NCBI RefSeq assembly: GCF_001425005.1
Contig: NZ_LMDB01000009.1
Location: 1-64,000 of the forward strand
Direction: 5' to 3'
Length of the DNA: 64,000 nucleotides
Source: Duganella sp. Root336D2
GTDB lineage: Bacteria; Pseudomonadota; Gammaproteobacteria; Burkholderiales; Burkholderiaceae_D
Shown here piece after piece: positions 7,824 through 16,151 of this stretch; the stretch's first letter is position 1, and each line of letters begins with the position of its first letter. The notes below the pieces were generated by a model, which worked only from the letters and a program-made list of their open reading frames with translations, ran no database searches and had not been told where the DNA came from. The translations under genes and the position numbers were made by a program.

Positions 7824-9104
7824 TTACCGAGTTTGAGCGCGGAGGCGCCAGATCGCCAGCATCCCGAACAACGCTGCAAACGCCAGCTGCACCCCAGCCG
7901 TCTGCAGCGCGACATCCATCCCCAAGCCGCGCCAGGTCATGGCATCCAGCCCATCGACCGCCCAGCGCGTCGGCACCACCACGGTCAACTGCTGCATCCA
8001 GGCCGGAAACACGAACGTCGGTACCCAAGCCCCGCCCAGCATCACCAGGATCAAGGTCGCAAATGTCGCCAGTCCGCGCGCCGCCTCAGGCGTTTTGCCA
8101 AACGCCGCAATCAGCAGGCCGAACGACGCGGTCATCAACGCAAATGCCACCACCACCAGCGCGAAACCGGCCAGATTGGTAATTTCCACCTTGAACATCA
8201 GCATCGCGGCGAAGAAGATCGCTACCATCAAGCCCGCAGCAATCATGGCGCCCGACAACGCGCGTGACACCAACACCTGCGACATCGTGATCGGTGCCGC
8301 CAGCAAGCGATTCCAGATCCCCATGCGGCGCGCCAGCAGGATGCCGATGCCCACATCAATCCCCATGAACAGGATGAACTGCACACCCATGCCCGCAAAC
8401 GCGTGTGCGTAGCCGTTGTACTTCGGCCCCGAACTGAGTGCTTCATCTTTGGTGTTAAACGGCACGCTCATGCCGACGCCGCTGCCCGACTCTTTCGCCG
8501 GCTTGGCCGCTTCGTGCTCCTGGAATTTCTTCAGGCTCCCCAGCAGGCCAACCAGCGCATCCTTGTCCTCGCCGGCAGGAGAACTTTCCAGCTTTTTCAA
8601 GCTGTCGTCGGTGAACTTGGCACCCGAGGCGCCACCGCCCATCACTTCTCCCGTCACACCCTGCATGACGTGCTGCGTCAGCAAGCCCTTCACCATCGCC
8701 AGCACGGTCGATTGCGAAGGGTCGTAATACACCGGCAGCTCCGGCTTGCTGTCAGGCTGGAACAGGGATTTGCCAGCCGCATCGCCAAAGCCGGCCGGAA
8801 TGACTACTGCCACCATCAGCTTGCCCGCGCGGACTTTATCCTGTGCTTCCTGCTGGCTCATCTCCTTGACCGACAGGTTGGCATCGGCCTTCAGCGAATC
8901 GCCGATCTTGCGGCCGATCACGCTGCTGTCCTGCTGCACCAGGCCGATTTCAATCTTGCTGTTATTGCCGCTACCCGAGCCGCCGAACAGCGAGCCAAAG
9001 AAAGCTGCCAGCACGATCGGCATCAGCAGGTTAAGCATCAGCGCACGTTTGTCGCTCAAATACAGGATCAGGTCCTTGCGGATCATTGCAATAATTGCTG
9101 TCAT
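7824..9104 (-). CDS. ABC-2 type transporter permease
   Basis: 426 residues with the layout of an ABC-2 permease of the ABC-2 family 3 type. A first membrane segment lies near residues 22-40 (LMLNLLMPIVLAAFFGSLFG). A large periplasmic loop of about 190 residues follows, then five C-terminal membrane segments from about residue 245 (VQFILFMGIDVGIGILLARR onward). Its ATPase partner is 9 bp upstream. Such pairs export drugs, lipids or natural products in the inner membrane. The substrate cannot be read from the sequence. Confidence 0.85.
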   Translation of the reverse strand: MTAIIAMIRKDLILYLSDKRALMLNLLMPIVLAAFFGSLFGGSGSGNNSKIEIGLVQQDSSVIGRKIGDSLKADANLSVKEMSQQEAQDKVRAGKLMVAVVIPAGFGDAAGKSLFQPDSKPELPVYYDPSQSTVLAMVKGLLTQHVMQGVTGEVMGGGASGAKFTDDSLKKLESSPAGEDKDALVGLLGSLKKFQEHEAAKPAKESGSGVGMSVPFNTKDEALSSGPKYNGYAHAFAGMGVQFILFMGIDVGIGILLARRMGIWNRLLAAPITMSQVLVSRALSGAMIAAGLMVAIFFAAMLMFKVEITNLAGFALVVVAFALMTASFGLLIAAFGKTPEAARGLATFATLILVMLGGAWVPTFVFPAWMQQLTVVVPTRWAVDGLDAMTWRGLGMDVALQTAGVQLAFAALFGMLAIWRLRAQTR

Positions 9105-9113
9105 CGGAATTCC

Positions 9114-10052
9114 TTAGTCGCGCAGGGTGCGGCCGGTCAGGGAAAGGAAGATATCTTCCAGCTTGGTGCGGGCGGTCGAGAAATGGGCCAGCGCGTGGCC
9201 CTGCTCGTCCAGCCAGCGCAGCACGGGCGCGGCGTGGGCCGCTCCGTGCAGGCTGATGTCCAGCACGACACCATCGCGGCGCACGCCTGCAACACCCGGC
9301 AAGCCGGCCAGCGAAGCGACCAGCAATTCGGCCGGCAGGATATCGGCGCCCGCCAGCTCCACCTGTAGCGCAGCTTGCGCCGGCAGACGTCGATACAACT
9401 CCGACGGCGCCGCATCCGCCAGCACCTTGCCGTGGTCGATGATCACGATATGGTCAGCCAGGCGCTCGACTTCTTCCATGTAATGGCTGGTGTAGATCAG
9501 CGAACGTCCCTGCGCCTTCAACGCTTCCAGCGTATCGAAGATGGCGTTGCGGCTTTGCGGGTCGACGCCCACCGTCGGCTCGTCGAGGATCAGCAGTTGC
9601 GGATCATGCAGCAGCGCCGCGCCGATATTCAGGCGACGCTTCATGCCGCCCGAGAAGGTGGATGGCTTGTCTTTGGCGCGGTCGGACAGGCCCACCAGCG
9701 CCAGCACTTCCTCCGCACGTCTGGCAAGCGCCGCGCCCTTCAGGCCGTACAGCGCGCCGAACAACTTGAGGTTTTCAATCGCCGGCAGCTCTTCATACAG
9801 GGCCAGGTCTTGCGGCACCAAACCCAGTTTCTGCTTGGCCGCACTGGCGCCCTGCACTACCGGCTCGCCATCCAGCGTGACGCTGCCCGCGTCCGCCTTG
9901 ATCAGTCCACAGATCATGCTGACTGTCGTCGACTTGCCCGCGCCGTTAGGCCCCAGCAGGCCCACGGTCTGCCCAGGCTGCACCTGGAACGAAACGCCAT
10001 CGACCGCGCGCCGCTCCCCAAAAGACTTGCTCAACCCCGTGACACTTAACAC
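9114..10052 (-). CDS. ABC transporter ATP-binding protein
   Basis: 312 residues starting at GTG. Walker A is GLLGPNGAGKST (about residues 32-43), the signature is FSGGMKRRLNIG, and Walker B is LLILDEPTVGVD, followed by an H-loop (YTSHYMEEV). The C-terminal 90 residues form the DrrA-type extension. With the adjacent permease it makes a two-component exporter. The family includes daunorubicin/linearmycin-type resistance exporters and the YbhF/CcmA groups. The substrate is unknown. Confidence 0.88.
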   Translation of the reverse strand: MLSVTGLSKSFGERRAVDGVSFQVQPGQTVGLLGPNGAGKSTTVSMICGLIKADAGSVTLDGEPVVQGASAAKQKLGLVPQDLALYEELPAIENLKLFGALYGLKGAALARRAEEVLALVGLSDRAKDKPSTFSGGMKRRLNIGAALLHDPQLLILDEPTVGVDPQSRNAIFDTLEALKAQGRSLIYTSHYMEEVERLADHIVIIDHGKVLADAAPSELYRRLPAQAALQVELAGADILPAELLVASLAGLPGVAGVRRDGVVLDISLHGAAHAAPVLRWLDEQGHALAHFSTARTKLEDIFLSLTGRTLRD

Positions 10053-10066
10053 TCTTCGTCCTCCAG

Positions 10067-10096
10067 AAAAAAAACGGCGCCGCTACTGCGGCGCCG
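10067..10096 (-). terminator. Rho-independent terminator of the EAL-HDOD gene
   Basis: On the minus strand CGGCGCCGC, loop AGTA, GCGGCGCCG is a near-perfect GC stem followed by eight T. It lies about 20 bp after the stop of the EAL-HDOD gene and just before the ABC ATPase start, separating the two transcription units. Confidence 0.85.
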
Positions 10097-10114
10097 CTAT
10101 CGGTGCGCACGCCT

Positions 10115-11398
10115 CTACAGGGCGTATCGCACCACGTTGTCACTCCATTCGAATGCCGACATTTCCAGCTCCACCAGTTCCTCGGTCGAAATCGCGAGGT
10201 CTGCCAGGGCCGGCAGGATGCGGGTGTCCATGTCCTCCAGGCGCTCGATGCACTCGGCCAGCTTGAGCAAGTCGCCGAAGAAACCGCCGCGGAACATCAG
10301 CGCTTCGCCGACTTCGTCGCCCATCGGGATCTGGGCCAGGATTTCCTGCATCGGAATGCCGAACAGCGTATCCATCAGCGACATGATGCCGACCGTGAAT
10401 GCGATATCGGCTACATGCCGGTGCGCCGGGCGCAGCTTGGTGGCCAATAGTTCCAGCAGGCGGCCGCGCGTGGTGGCCAGCATCAGCAAAGGCGTCATCG
10501 AATGGCCGCGTTTGCCCGGTTCCGCGTACAGCATGATCTGCAGCCAGCGCTGCAACTGTCGGCGGCCCAGGATATGCACCGCCTGGCTCAGGGAGTCGAT
10601 GCGCTGGCGCGCGCCAACAGCCGGCGTATTTACCAGGCGCAGCAGGTTCAGCGCCAGCGACACATCCTTCTTGATGGCACGTTCGATCTCAGTGTTATCA
10701 GCATCCGAGCTCACCAGGGTCATCAGTTCCATCACCGCCATTTGCGACGGTGACAGCTTCTTGCCGCTCATGATGACCGGCTTGGCGAAGTAATAGCCCT
10801 GGAAGTAATCGCAGCCCAGGTCCAGGCAATTCTTGAATTCGTCGCGGTTCTCAACCTTGCAGGCCACCAGCTTCTTGCCGTCCTGCTTGAAGCGCGGCGC
10901 CAGCTTGACCAGGCCATCGAGCGGCATGTCGCGCATCGACAGCTTGATGTATTCCACCATCGGAATCAGCGCAGGCAGTTGCGGCGAATCGGGATTGATG
11001 TCGTCCAGCGAAAAGCGGAAACCGTGGCTGACCAGTTCCGACATGCGCGACAGCACGGCCGGCGCCAGCGTGCTGGCAGCGCTAACTTCCAGTACCAGCT
11101 TTTCGCGCGGCAGGAAGCCGAAGATATCGCTCAGGATCGCGTCCGCATCGACGTTGACGAAGCCGATGGCGTCGCCGATAGTACGTTCCATGCCCAGTTG
11201 CGCCGCATGCGCCACTACCGCTGCAGTAGCGGACAGGGCGGAAGTGTTGATATTGGCCGGGCCAACCGGAGCGTTGCGAAAAAGCAACTCATATCCGAAC
11301 AAGGCCTGGTTCCGGTCCAAGATCGGCTGCCGGCCCAGATAAAATTCGCGAACTTTCAGGCTCTGGGAGGCCGCATCGTTGCTGGAAAGGTCGATCAT
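10115..11398 (-). CDS. EAL and HDOD domain signalling protein
   Basis: 427 residues from ATG 11398, preceded by CAGGAATTTCCCT. The more upstream ATG at 11425 lacks a ribosome binding site. Residues about 20-210 form a YuxH-type EAL-like domain (FYLGRQPILDRNQALFGYEL). It carries ELL where active phosphodiesterases have EAL, so c-di-GMP hydrolysis is doubtful. An HDOD domain follows (about 215-400), beginning near LSPSQMAVMELMTLVSSDA, with GRRQLQRWLQIMLYAEPG inside it. The family takes part in signalling, motility and stress regulation. The gene is monocistronic with its own terminator. Confidence 0.85.
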   Translation of the reverse strand: MIDLSSNDAASQSLKVREFYLGRQPILDRNQALFGYELLFRNAPVGPANINTSALSATAAVVAHAAQLGMERTIGDAIGFVNVDADAILSDIFGFLPREKLVLEVSAASTLAPAVLSRMSELVSHGFRFSLDDINPDSPQLPALIPMVEYIKLSMRDMPLDGLVKLAPRFKQDGKKLVACKVENRDEFKNCLDLGCDYFQGYYFAKPVIMSGKKLSPSQMAVMELMTLVSSDADNTEIERAIKKDVSLALNLLRLVNTPAVGARQRIDSLSQAVHILGRRQLQRWLQIMLYAEPGKRGHSMTPLLMLATTRGRLLELLATKLRPAHRHVADIAFTVGIMSLMDTLFGIPMQEILAQIPMGDEVGEALMFRGGFFGDLLKLAECIERLEDMDTRILPALADLAISTEELVELEMSAFEWSDNVVRYAL

Positions 11399-11452
11399 AG
11401 GGAAATTCCTGACGTGTCCTGACATTTTGGCATCAATTCTTGCCGGTGTCTG

Positions 11453-12238
11453 TTAAATTTTCTCGAAGTCCCGCTTTTGCGGCAGGCCATCCACAAAGCA
11501 TTTCATCTCGCCTGGTGCAAAGGCGGTCCATTGCTCATTGGTAGTTAATGGCTGGGTCACGATCACTGCTACGCGGTCATTCGGCGTGGTGACCTGCGAG
11601 AAGTCCACGCTCACATCTTCATCGGACAGATTGGCCGTATCGAACGGATATTTGCGCACGATGTAATGCAAATGGGTCGAGCAATGCGCGAACATCGCGC
11701 GGCCGTCGGAGAGCATCATGTTGAAAGTCCCATGGGCGGCAATGCTGCGCACGGTCTTCTCGATCTGCGCGCGCAGCATCGGCAACGGCGGGCAGGTGTC
11801 GCCAAAGCGCTCGCTCAACTCCTGCATGATCAGGCAGAAAGCCTGCTCGCTGTCGGTGGTGCCGACCGGGCGGAAAGGCCCGTGCAGCACGGGCGCAAAT
11901 TCCTTCAGGTCGCCGTTGTGGGCGAACACCCAGTAACGGCCCCACAGCTCGCGCACGAAGGGGTGACAGTTCTCCAGCATGACCTCGCCCTGCGTGGCCT
12001 TGCGGATATGCGCGATCACGTTCTTCGACTTGATCGGATAGTTCTTGATCAGCTCCGCAATCGGGGAATGGATCGCGGCCTGGTGGTCGACAAAATGGCG
12101 CACGCCGGCGCCTTCGAAAAAGGCAATGCCCCAGCCGTCATGGTGGGTATCGGTCTGCCCGCCGCGCAGGGCGAAGCCGGTGAAACTGAACACAATGTCG
12201 GTCGGGACATTGCAGTTCATTGCGAGAAGTTGGCACAT
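11453..12238 (-). CDS. yafJ: Class II glutamine amidotransferase family protein (YafJ-like)
   Basis: 261 residues beginning MCQLLAMN, which places the catalytic N-terminal Cys at position 2 as in N-terminal nucleophile amidotransferases. The motifs GWGIAFFEG, AHIRKATQGEV, FAHNGDL and GTTDSEQAF match the YafJ/EgtC-type glutaminase domain. The protein is a stand-alone glutaminase domain; the substrate receiving ammonia is unknown for this family. A cytoplasmic location is expected. Confidence 0.82.
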   Translation of the reverse strand: MCQLLAMNCNVPTDIVFSFTGFALRGGQTDTHHDGWGIAFFEGAGVRHFVDHQAAIHSPIAELIKNYPIKSKNVIAHIRKATQGEVMLENCHPFVRELWGRYWVFAHNGDLKEFAPVLHGPFRPVGTTDSEQAFCLIMQELSERFGDTCPPLPMLRAQIEKTVRSIAAHGTFNMMLSDGRAMFAHCSTHLHYIVRKYPFDTANLSDEDVSVDFSQVTTPNDRVAVIVTQPLTTNEQWTAFAPGEMKCFVDGLPQKRDFEKI

Positions 12239-12247
12239 CCCTCAACT

Positions 12248-12661
12248 TTACCATGCGGGCGCCGGGCGGTTGGCCGCATAGTAGGCCGATACCACAAGAA
12301 TTGCGGCAATCCATAGATAGCCGCCGGCACTCAATCCGAGGGACAGGTTTCCGATATCGGGGCCGCAACCCGGTCCGCCGGCCAGGCCAGCGCTTGCCAG
12401 GAACGAAGCTGCGCCTGGCATCAACAGGTTGCGGTTGTTTGTCCCGCGCGCTACGCGATAAATCATGAGGAAGTAAAGAATGTTTGCAAACCACGCGGGC
12501 TGCAAACCTATGATGCCGAGCCAGCCCATGAACAGAACCTGGAATCCCATCATGCTATTGGATCGGCAGAGCAATGCGGGCATTAGCAGACTTGATGCAT
12601 ATGCGCCAACTGAAACGGCAACAAGAAGATATCGATTCGGATTGATCAGCGCCTGCTCCAT
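12248..12661 (-). CDS. Small multi-pass inner membrane protein
   Basis: 137 residues from ATG 12661, chosen because GGAAAGGGGCCA directly precedes it. Four hydrophobic segments are visible (about residues 10-30, 38-62, 70-85 and 108-128). The loop PGAASFLASAGLAGGPGCGP is Gly-rich. No recognised family motif. It sits 9 bp from the amidotransferase start on the same strand, but no functional link is evident. Confidence 0.65.
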   Translation of the reverse strand: MEQALINPNRYLLVAVSVGAYASSLLMPALLCRSNSMMGFQVLFMGWLGIIGLQPAWFANILYFLMIYRVARGTNNRNLLMPGAASFLASAGLAGGPGCGPDIGNLSLGLSAGGYLWIAAILVVSAYYAANRPAPAW

Positions 12662-12836
12662 TGGCCCCTTTCCAATAAGCGCAAGCCTCTGCGACCATCC
12701 AGTTGATGATCTCCGCAGCCGGCGGCGCGAAGCCGCAACCGACGCCCATGCTGCCCGCAGCCTCCAGCCGGACATGCACCCATTGGCGCCAGCAGGACCG
12801 GATGCTCAATCCCGAGCCTCGCCGTCAGCCTGGTCT
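12662..12836. other. Short stretch with an unassigned minus-strand reading frame
   Basis: About 175 bp between the membrane protein and the VOC gene. One minus-strand frame (12555-12809) contains a protein-like segment (EAAGSMGVGCGFAPPAAEI) but then runs into the membrane protein gene out of frame. It has no convincing start site, so it is left as a possible remnant of a decayed gene. Confidence 0.3.
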
Positions 12837-13220
12837 TCAGTCACATGCGCTCACCATCACGTAATAGCCATCCAGGTCGCGAAGTGCAAACTCCCTCGTT
12901 CCGGTGCTGGGATTAACGCTTGGCTCTTCCTCAAGCTTCGCCACAAGGGCGCGCGCCCTGGCCAATGCATCGTCAAAGTCATCGACGCGGAAGAACAGCA
13001 ACAACCCATTACCGGGCTGCGAATCGCCGGGACTTGCCAGCGTGGGATGATCATGCGAGCCCCATTGGTGAAGACAGAGCAGGACCGTTCCGTCTCCGTC
13101 CAGTACCTGCCCGAAGAATTCATGGGCCGGTGCGGTCTTCGGCTGCCCGAACAGGGTTTGATACCAGTTGAAGCTATGGGCGACGTCGGCTACGCCGATG
13201 ATTGTCCATGTCCGCTTCAT
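12837..13220 (-). CDS. VOC superfamily (glyoxalase/bleomycin resistance-like) protein
   Basis: 127 residues with the beta-alpha-beta-beta-beta layout of VOC proteins: IIGVADVAHSFNWYQTLFG near the start and FALRDLDGYYVMVSA near the end. The family includes isomerases, dioxygenases and antibiotic-binding resistance proteins acting in the cytoplasm. The usual metal-binding His and Glu are not clear here, so a catalytic role is uncertain. Flanking genes give no clue to the substrate. Confidence 0.78.
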   Translation of the reverse strand: MKRTWTIIGVADVAHSFNWYQTLFGQPKTAPAHEFFGQVLDGDGTVLLCLHQWGSHDHPTLASPGDSQPGNGLLLFFRVDDFDDALARARALVAKLEEEPSVNPSTGTREFALRDLDGYYVMVSACD

Positions 13221-13401
13221 GAAACCTCCTTAGAATCTCCAACGCATGTAGGTCGGCGGCCGATCGATAGCGATCAAGAACGCTCATCGTATCGCCCAGC
13301 AGGTATTTTTCTAGGCAGAGCTGCGCATCCATGATCCAACTGGAATGGAATGTCCCGCAGCGTGAGTACCGCCTCTACAGCGTTCTGCACCGCCAACTGA
13401 G

Positions 13402-13866
13402 CTACGAAATCAGATACTCCTGCATAGTACGCGCCTTGTCGCACAGCGGCTTAACCGAAGCGACCAGGCCGGAATACTCGGCCTTTGGAAACTTCTTTAT
13501 TAGTTTGGCATAGTCTTCGAGCTCCCTTGGCGTATAGGCCTCCTTAAGCAAACGAACAAACGTTGCAATGATTCTGGCGCGATCAACTGGCAAGACCTGG
13601 CCTGCGTTCTTTCTCAGGGCGCGCGCAAGGTCGCTTTTGATTAGCTTACCGAAGGGCAGCCACATCGGATCCTGGTCGATCAATTCGATGGCCATGTCGA
13701 GTGCGTCCGGGTCACCTCGCGCAACAGCCAGGCGCAGGTTCTCAAATACCGCACCAATCCAAAGGGCCTCATGTTCGATTGGATGATTCGGAAAATACGA
13801 CATCACATGCGGTCCCAGCTGGTCTTGCAGGCGCTCTTTAATCCGAAATCCCTGCATCTCAGGCAT
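13402..13866 (-). CDS. Conserved hypothetical protein
   Basis: 154 residues from ATG 13866, supported by AGGTGA eight bases upstream. The start overlaps the stop of the preceding gene by 8 bp, so the two are co-translated. The protein is soluble and mostly helical (LARALRKNAGQVLPVDRARI, then VRLLKEAYTPRELEDYAKLI). It has no signal peptide, membrane segment or motif I recognise. Confidence 0.6.
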   Translation of the reverse strand: MPEMQGFRIKERLQDQLGPHVMSYFPNHPIEHEALWIGAVFENLRLAVARGDPDALDMAIELIDQDPMWLPFGKLIKSDLARALRKNAGQVLPVDRARIIATFVRLLKEAYTPRELEDYAKLIKKFPKAEYSGLVASVKPLCDKARTMQEYLIS

Positions 13867-14254
13867 CGTCTTCACCTAAGGACCCGGTATTGCCACGCAG
13901 GGATTCGATTGCTTCGCCCATTCGAGCTTGGGATGCGGCATGCTGATCATCTGCGCGCCATTCAGCACTGTGATACATGAATTTCGAAATGACCATACCA
14001 ATGGCATGCACTGCGTCGTGCCGCGACTGCCCTTCCGCCATCAGTCGTTTTACCGCGCGTTTGCTCGGACCGTACCCCGACGCCAGCTGGTCCTCAACCG
14101 CGACATGGAGATACGCATGAATCTTCGAATTGCGCAGCTTCAGTCTCTTCGCAATATGGTAATTTTGAACGACACGAAACCGATCCCGGCCCGGTAAAGC
14201 AAGCCATTCACGCGGATTCGGCTCCGCATCCGGGTCATAGTAAGTTTGCGTCAT
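13859..14254 (-). CDS. DUF1841-like hypothetical protein
   Basis: 131 residues starting at ATG 14254 with GAGG upstream. The central segment GPSKRAVKRLMAEGQSRHDA followed by VHAIG resembles the small DUF1841-type family, in which a conserved RH(E/D)AxHAIG motif occurs. The N-terminus (YYDPDAEPNPREWLALPGRD) is polar. It is co-translated with the downstream hypothetical gene. Function is unknown. Confidence 0.62.
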   Translation of the reverse strand: MTQTYYDPDAEPNPREWLALPGRDRFRVVQNYHIAKRLKLRNSKIHAYLHVAVEDQLASGYGPSKRAVKRLMAEGQSRHDAVHAIGMVISKFMYHSAEWRADDQHAASQARMGEAIESLRGNTGSLGEDDA

Positions 14255-14260
14255 GGAGCC

Positions 14261-14650
14261 TCAGGCATCTTCGTTTTCGAAGTTAAGTTCAATGCCATTC
14301 CCCGCCGGATCGGTAAGGAAAATCTGAAGCTGCTGCGTTGCCGGAACAACGGCAAACCGGTACTTGATGCCGCGCGCAGCAAGCTTGCTTTCGTACGCCG
14401 CGCGATCAGTGCAACGAAAGGCCGCATGGTCAAACGTGCCTGTTGGCAGCGCTGGCCGGATTTCATCCGGCCCGGCCTCGGACAAGTGCAACACAGCGTG
14501 TTCGCCAGCGTACAGCCAATAGCCAAAGCTGCGAAACGGTGGCCGGTGGCCGATCGTCAGCCCGACCACATCGCAATAAAAGTCGCGCAACTCATCGAGC
14601 AACGCTCGCGATGCGCGCAGGTTGTAATGGCCAAAGCCTATGGCTGGCAT
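14261..14650 (-). CDS. VOC family dioxygenase-like protein
   Basis: 129 residues starting MPAIGFGHYNLRA. The possible metal ligands of VOC enzymes are present: His in GHYNL, His in FDHAAFRC and Glu in GIELNFE. RDFYCDVVGLTIGHRPPF is typical of the first VOC helix-loop. It is probably a metal-dependent isomerase, dioxygenase or thiol transferase of small molecules in the cytoplasm. It lies 6 bp from the start of the DUF1841-like gene. The substrate is unknown. Confidence 0.8.
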   Translation of the reverse strand: MPAIGFGHYNLRASRALLDELRDFYCDVVGLTIGHRPPFRSFGYWLYAGEHAVLHLSEAGPDEIRPALPTGTFDHAAFRCTDRAAYESKLAARGIKYRFAVVPATQQLQIFLTDPAGNGIELNFENEDA

Positions 14651-14668
14651 TTGAGCTCCTGGAATTAA

Positions 14669-14888
14669 CTAGTCCGACCAGCGATAGAACTCGAATCGGT
14701 CAACATAATTGAATCTCGTAATACCATGCCTCTTCATCTAACTTCCGCAGGGAGCATTTAGAAAACTTGGGATCAAACGAACCAGCTTCTTTGAGAAGGT
14801 CCTTAACCACCGCTTCAGCATTAGCGATCGCCACGCGTGGTGAAAGCGGCGGAAACGCATCTCGCGCCGCCCATCGCGGCAGCTTCAA
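14669..14888 (-). pseudogene. Small gene with an apparent frameshift near its 3' end
   Basis: A 62-codon frame from a TTG start at 14888 ends EEAWYYEIQLC. In the next frame the same DNA continues as RFNYVDRFEFYRWSD and stops at 14669-14671. Joining WYYEI to RFNYVDRFEFYRW gives a natural beta-strand-like protein end, so a one-base frameshift near 14710 is likely. It is either a real mutation or a sequencing error. The start overlaps the stop of the zinc-ribbon ORF as TTGA, so it belongs to the same operon. Function is unknown. Confidence 0.45.
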
Positions 14889-15061
14889 TAACGCCTCCGC
14901 CCAGTTGCAGTGGCCCAGGCATTGTTGCGGTAATGGTCGGTCCCGTCAGCAGCTCTACCCGTCCAGGTTTGCCTGCACTCGGGGCATTCACCAACCGAGC
15001 GAACGAGCTCCGCCTTTTCACATGCTTCACTACAGAAGACAGGTCGTGGATTGGAGGGCAT
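14885..15061 (-). CDS. 58-residue putative zinc-ribbon protein
   Basis: A short ORF starting at ATG 15061, which overlaps the TAA of the SUFU gene as TAATG, and ending with TGA at 14885. Four Cys are arranged as CSEAC near residue 10 and CPEC near residue 27, a plausible treble-clef or zinc-ribbon ligand set. The C-terminus is polar and Arg-rich (TATGRRRY). The one-base overlap with the SUFU gene argues for coupled translation and a shared role. There is no family assignment. Confidence 0.55.
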   Translation of the reverse strand: MPSNPRPVFCSEACEKAELVRSVGECPECRQTWTGRAADGTDHYRNNAWATATGRRRY

Positions 15062-15720
15062 TAGGTGCTGCGCCGCCCCAGGTCGGTAATCAGCAATGGG
15101 TTGCCTTCCCTTAACGAGTCCGCCACTGCCTTGCTGGTGCGCCGATTGGCCTTGATGTCCTCAAGTTCGGCGCTTGTGATGCCCACCAGCTGCAGGAATT
15201 CGACACGGCCATGCGGTGTATCGATAGGCTGCAGCTCAGGATCGAGCACGCAGACCAGACCCACAAGGTCGGTGTCGGAGTCCAGGTAAATCGGACCATT
15301 GGCCGGTATCCAGTGATATTCCTCGAACCATTTGCCCGACTGGAAAATATAGCGGCCAAGGTTCTGGATAAGGCTGCAAACCCAGACAAGCTGGTCCTGG
15401 GTCTCGCCTTTGTTTGCCAGCCGGAAGGTCAGTTCGAAACCGAAGCGGCTGAAATCCTTGCCCACCGATTGCTCGTCGTAATAGAGCGAAGTGAAGCCGA
15501 AGCTGCAAAAGTGGAAGTGCGGAGTTCCGGAGGCATTGCTTTGATATGCGCTAACCCCGTCGATGGGGTCCGGCCCACCCAGGAAGCCTTTGATGACCGT
15601 GCCCCAATGCCAGGGCTCCTGCTCTCCATAGAGCCGCTTGAGGGAATCTTCGATAGCGTCCCAGCCAGGAGCCGCATCGTCGCGGCCGGAAAATCGAGTT
15701 TTGTATTCGGTAAGGTCCAA
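15061..15720 (-). CDS. SUFU (suppressor of fused) domain protein
   Basis: 219 residues. The typical bacterial SUFU signatures are present: PGWDAIEDSLKRLYGEQEPW, GPDPIDGVSAYQ, HFHFCSFGFTSLYYDEQS, FGFELTFRL. No signal peptide, so cytoplasmic. In bacteria this domain is frequent among immunity proteins of polymorphic-toxin systems, but no toxin gene is adjacent here. It leads a run of overlapping small genes (zinc-ribbon ORF, then the frameshifted ORF). Domain identity is well supported; the immunity role is only a possibility. Confidence 0.82.
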   Translation of the reverse strand: MDLTEYKTRFSGRDDAAPGWDAIEDSLKRLYGEQEPWHWGTVIKGFLGGPDPIDGVSAYQSNASGTPHFHFCSFGFTSLYYDEQSVGKDFSRFGFELTFRLANKGETQDQLVWVCSLIQNLGRYIFQSGKWFEEYHWIPANGPIYLDSDTDLVGLVCVLDPELQPIDTPHGRVEFLQLVGITSAELEDIKANRRTSKAVADSLREGNPLLITDLGRRST

Positions 15721-15839
15721 TGGCGCCTCGAGTTAGCGTTTTGCTAAATTCTACACCAGGGGACTAAGGAAAACGGGCAGCGCTGACATGGCTGCCCATG
15801 GTGGAGCAAAGGAGCGCTCCACGGAAGGATGCAAAAGAC

Positions 15840-16097
15840 TTAGTGCAACAGCACTGGCTGACTCATCAGTGCTTCATAGTTTCCCAGGAAATCATCGATC
15901 TCCTCGATGGTGGGCTCACTGGCAATCAATTCGTTAACGTCGCGGCGGAAGTTCTGCGCCATGACCCCGGCAATGAAGATTTCGCGCTTACCGCCTTTGT
16001 CGACAATCTCGTAGCCGCCGAAGCGCAAGGCTTCCAGGCTGCGGTCCGCGCCAAATTCGACAACACTGTATTGCTCGCTGTTGTAAATGAGGTTCAT
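15840..16097 (-). CDS. DUF3567 family protein
   Basis: 85 residues from ATG 16097, preceded by AAGGAAGCCAC; the longer frame from 16124 lacks such a site. The pattern MNLIYNSEQYSVVEFG, GGYEIVDKGGKREIF, EIDDFLGNYEALMSQPVLLH matches the DUF3567 family, which is common in Burkholderiales and supports the taxonomic placement. It is a small acidic cytoplasmic protein of unknown function. Confidence 0.85.
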   Translation of the reverse strand: MNLIYNSEQYSVVEFGADRSLEALRFGGYEIVDKGGKREIFIAGVMAQNFRRDVNELIASEPTIEEIDDFLGNYEALMSQPVLLH

Positions 16098-16151
16098 GTG
16101 GCTTCCTTCACGTTTCGTTTCCAAACCGAGATGGGGCTGTCCTGGCCATTT

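Noticed and set aside
12555..12809. Minus-strand frame with an EAAGSMGVGCGFAPP segment
   Set aside because: It overlaps the membrane protein gene out of frame and lacks a ribosome binding site; at most it is a relic.
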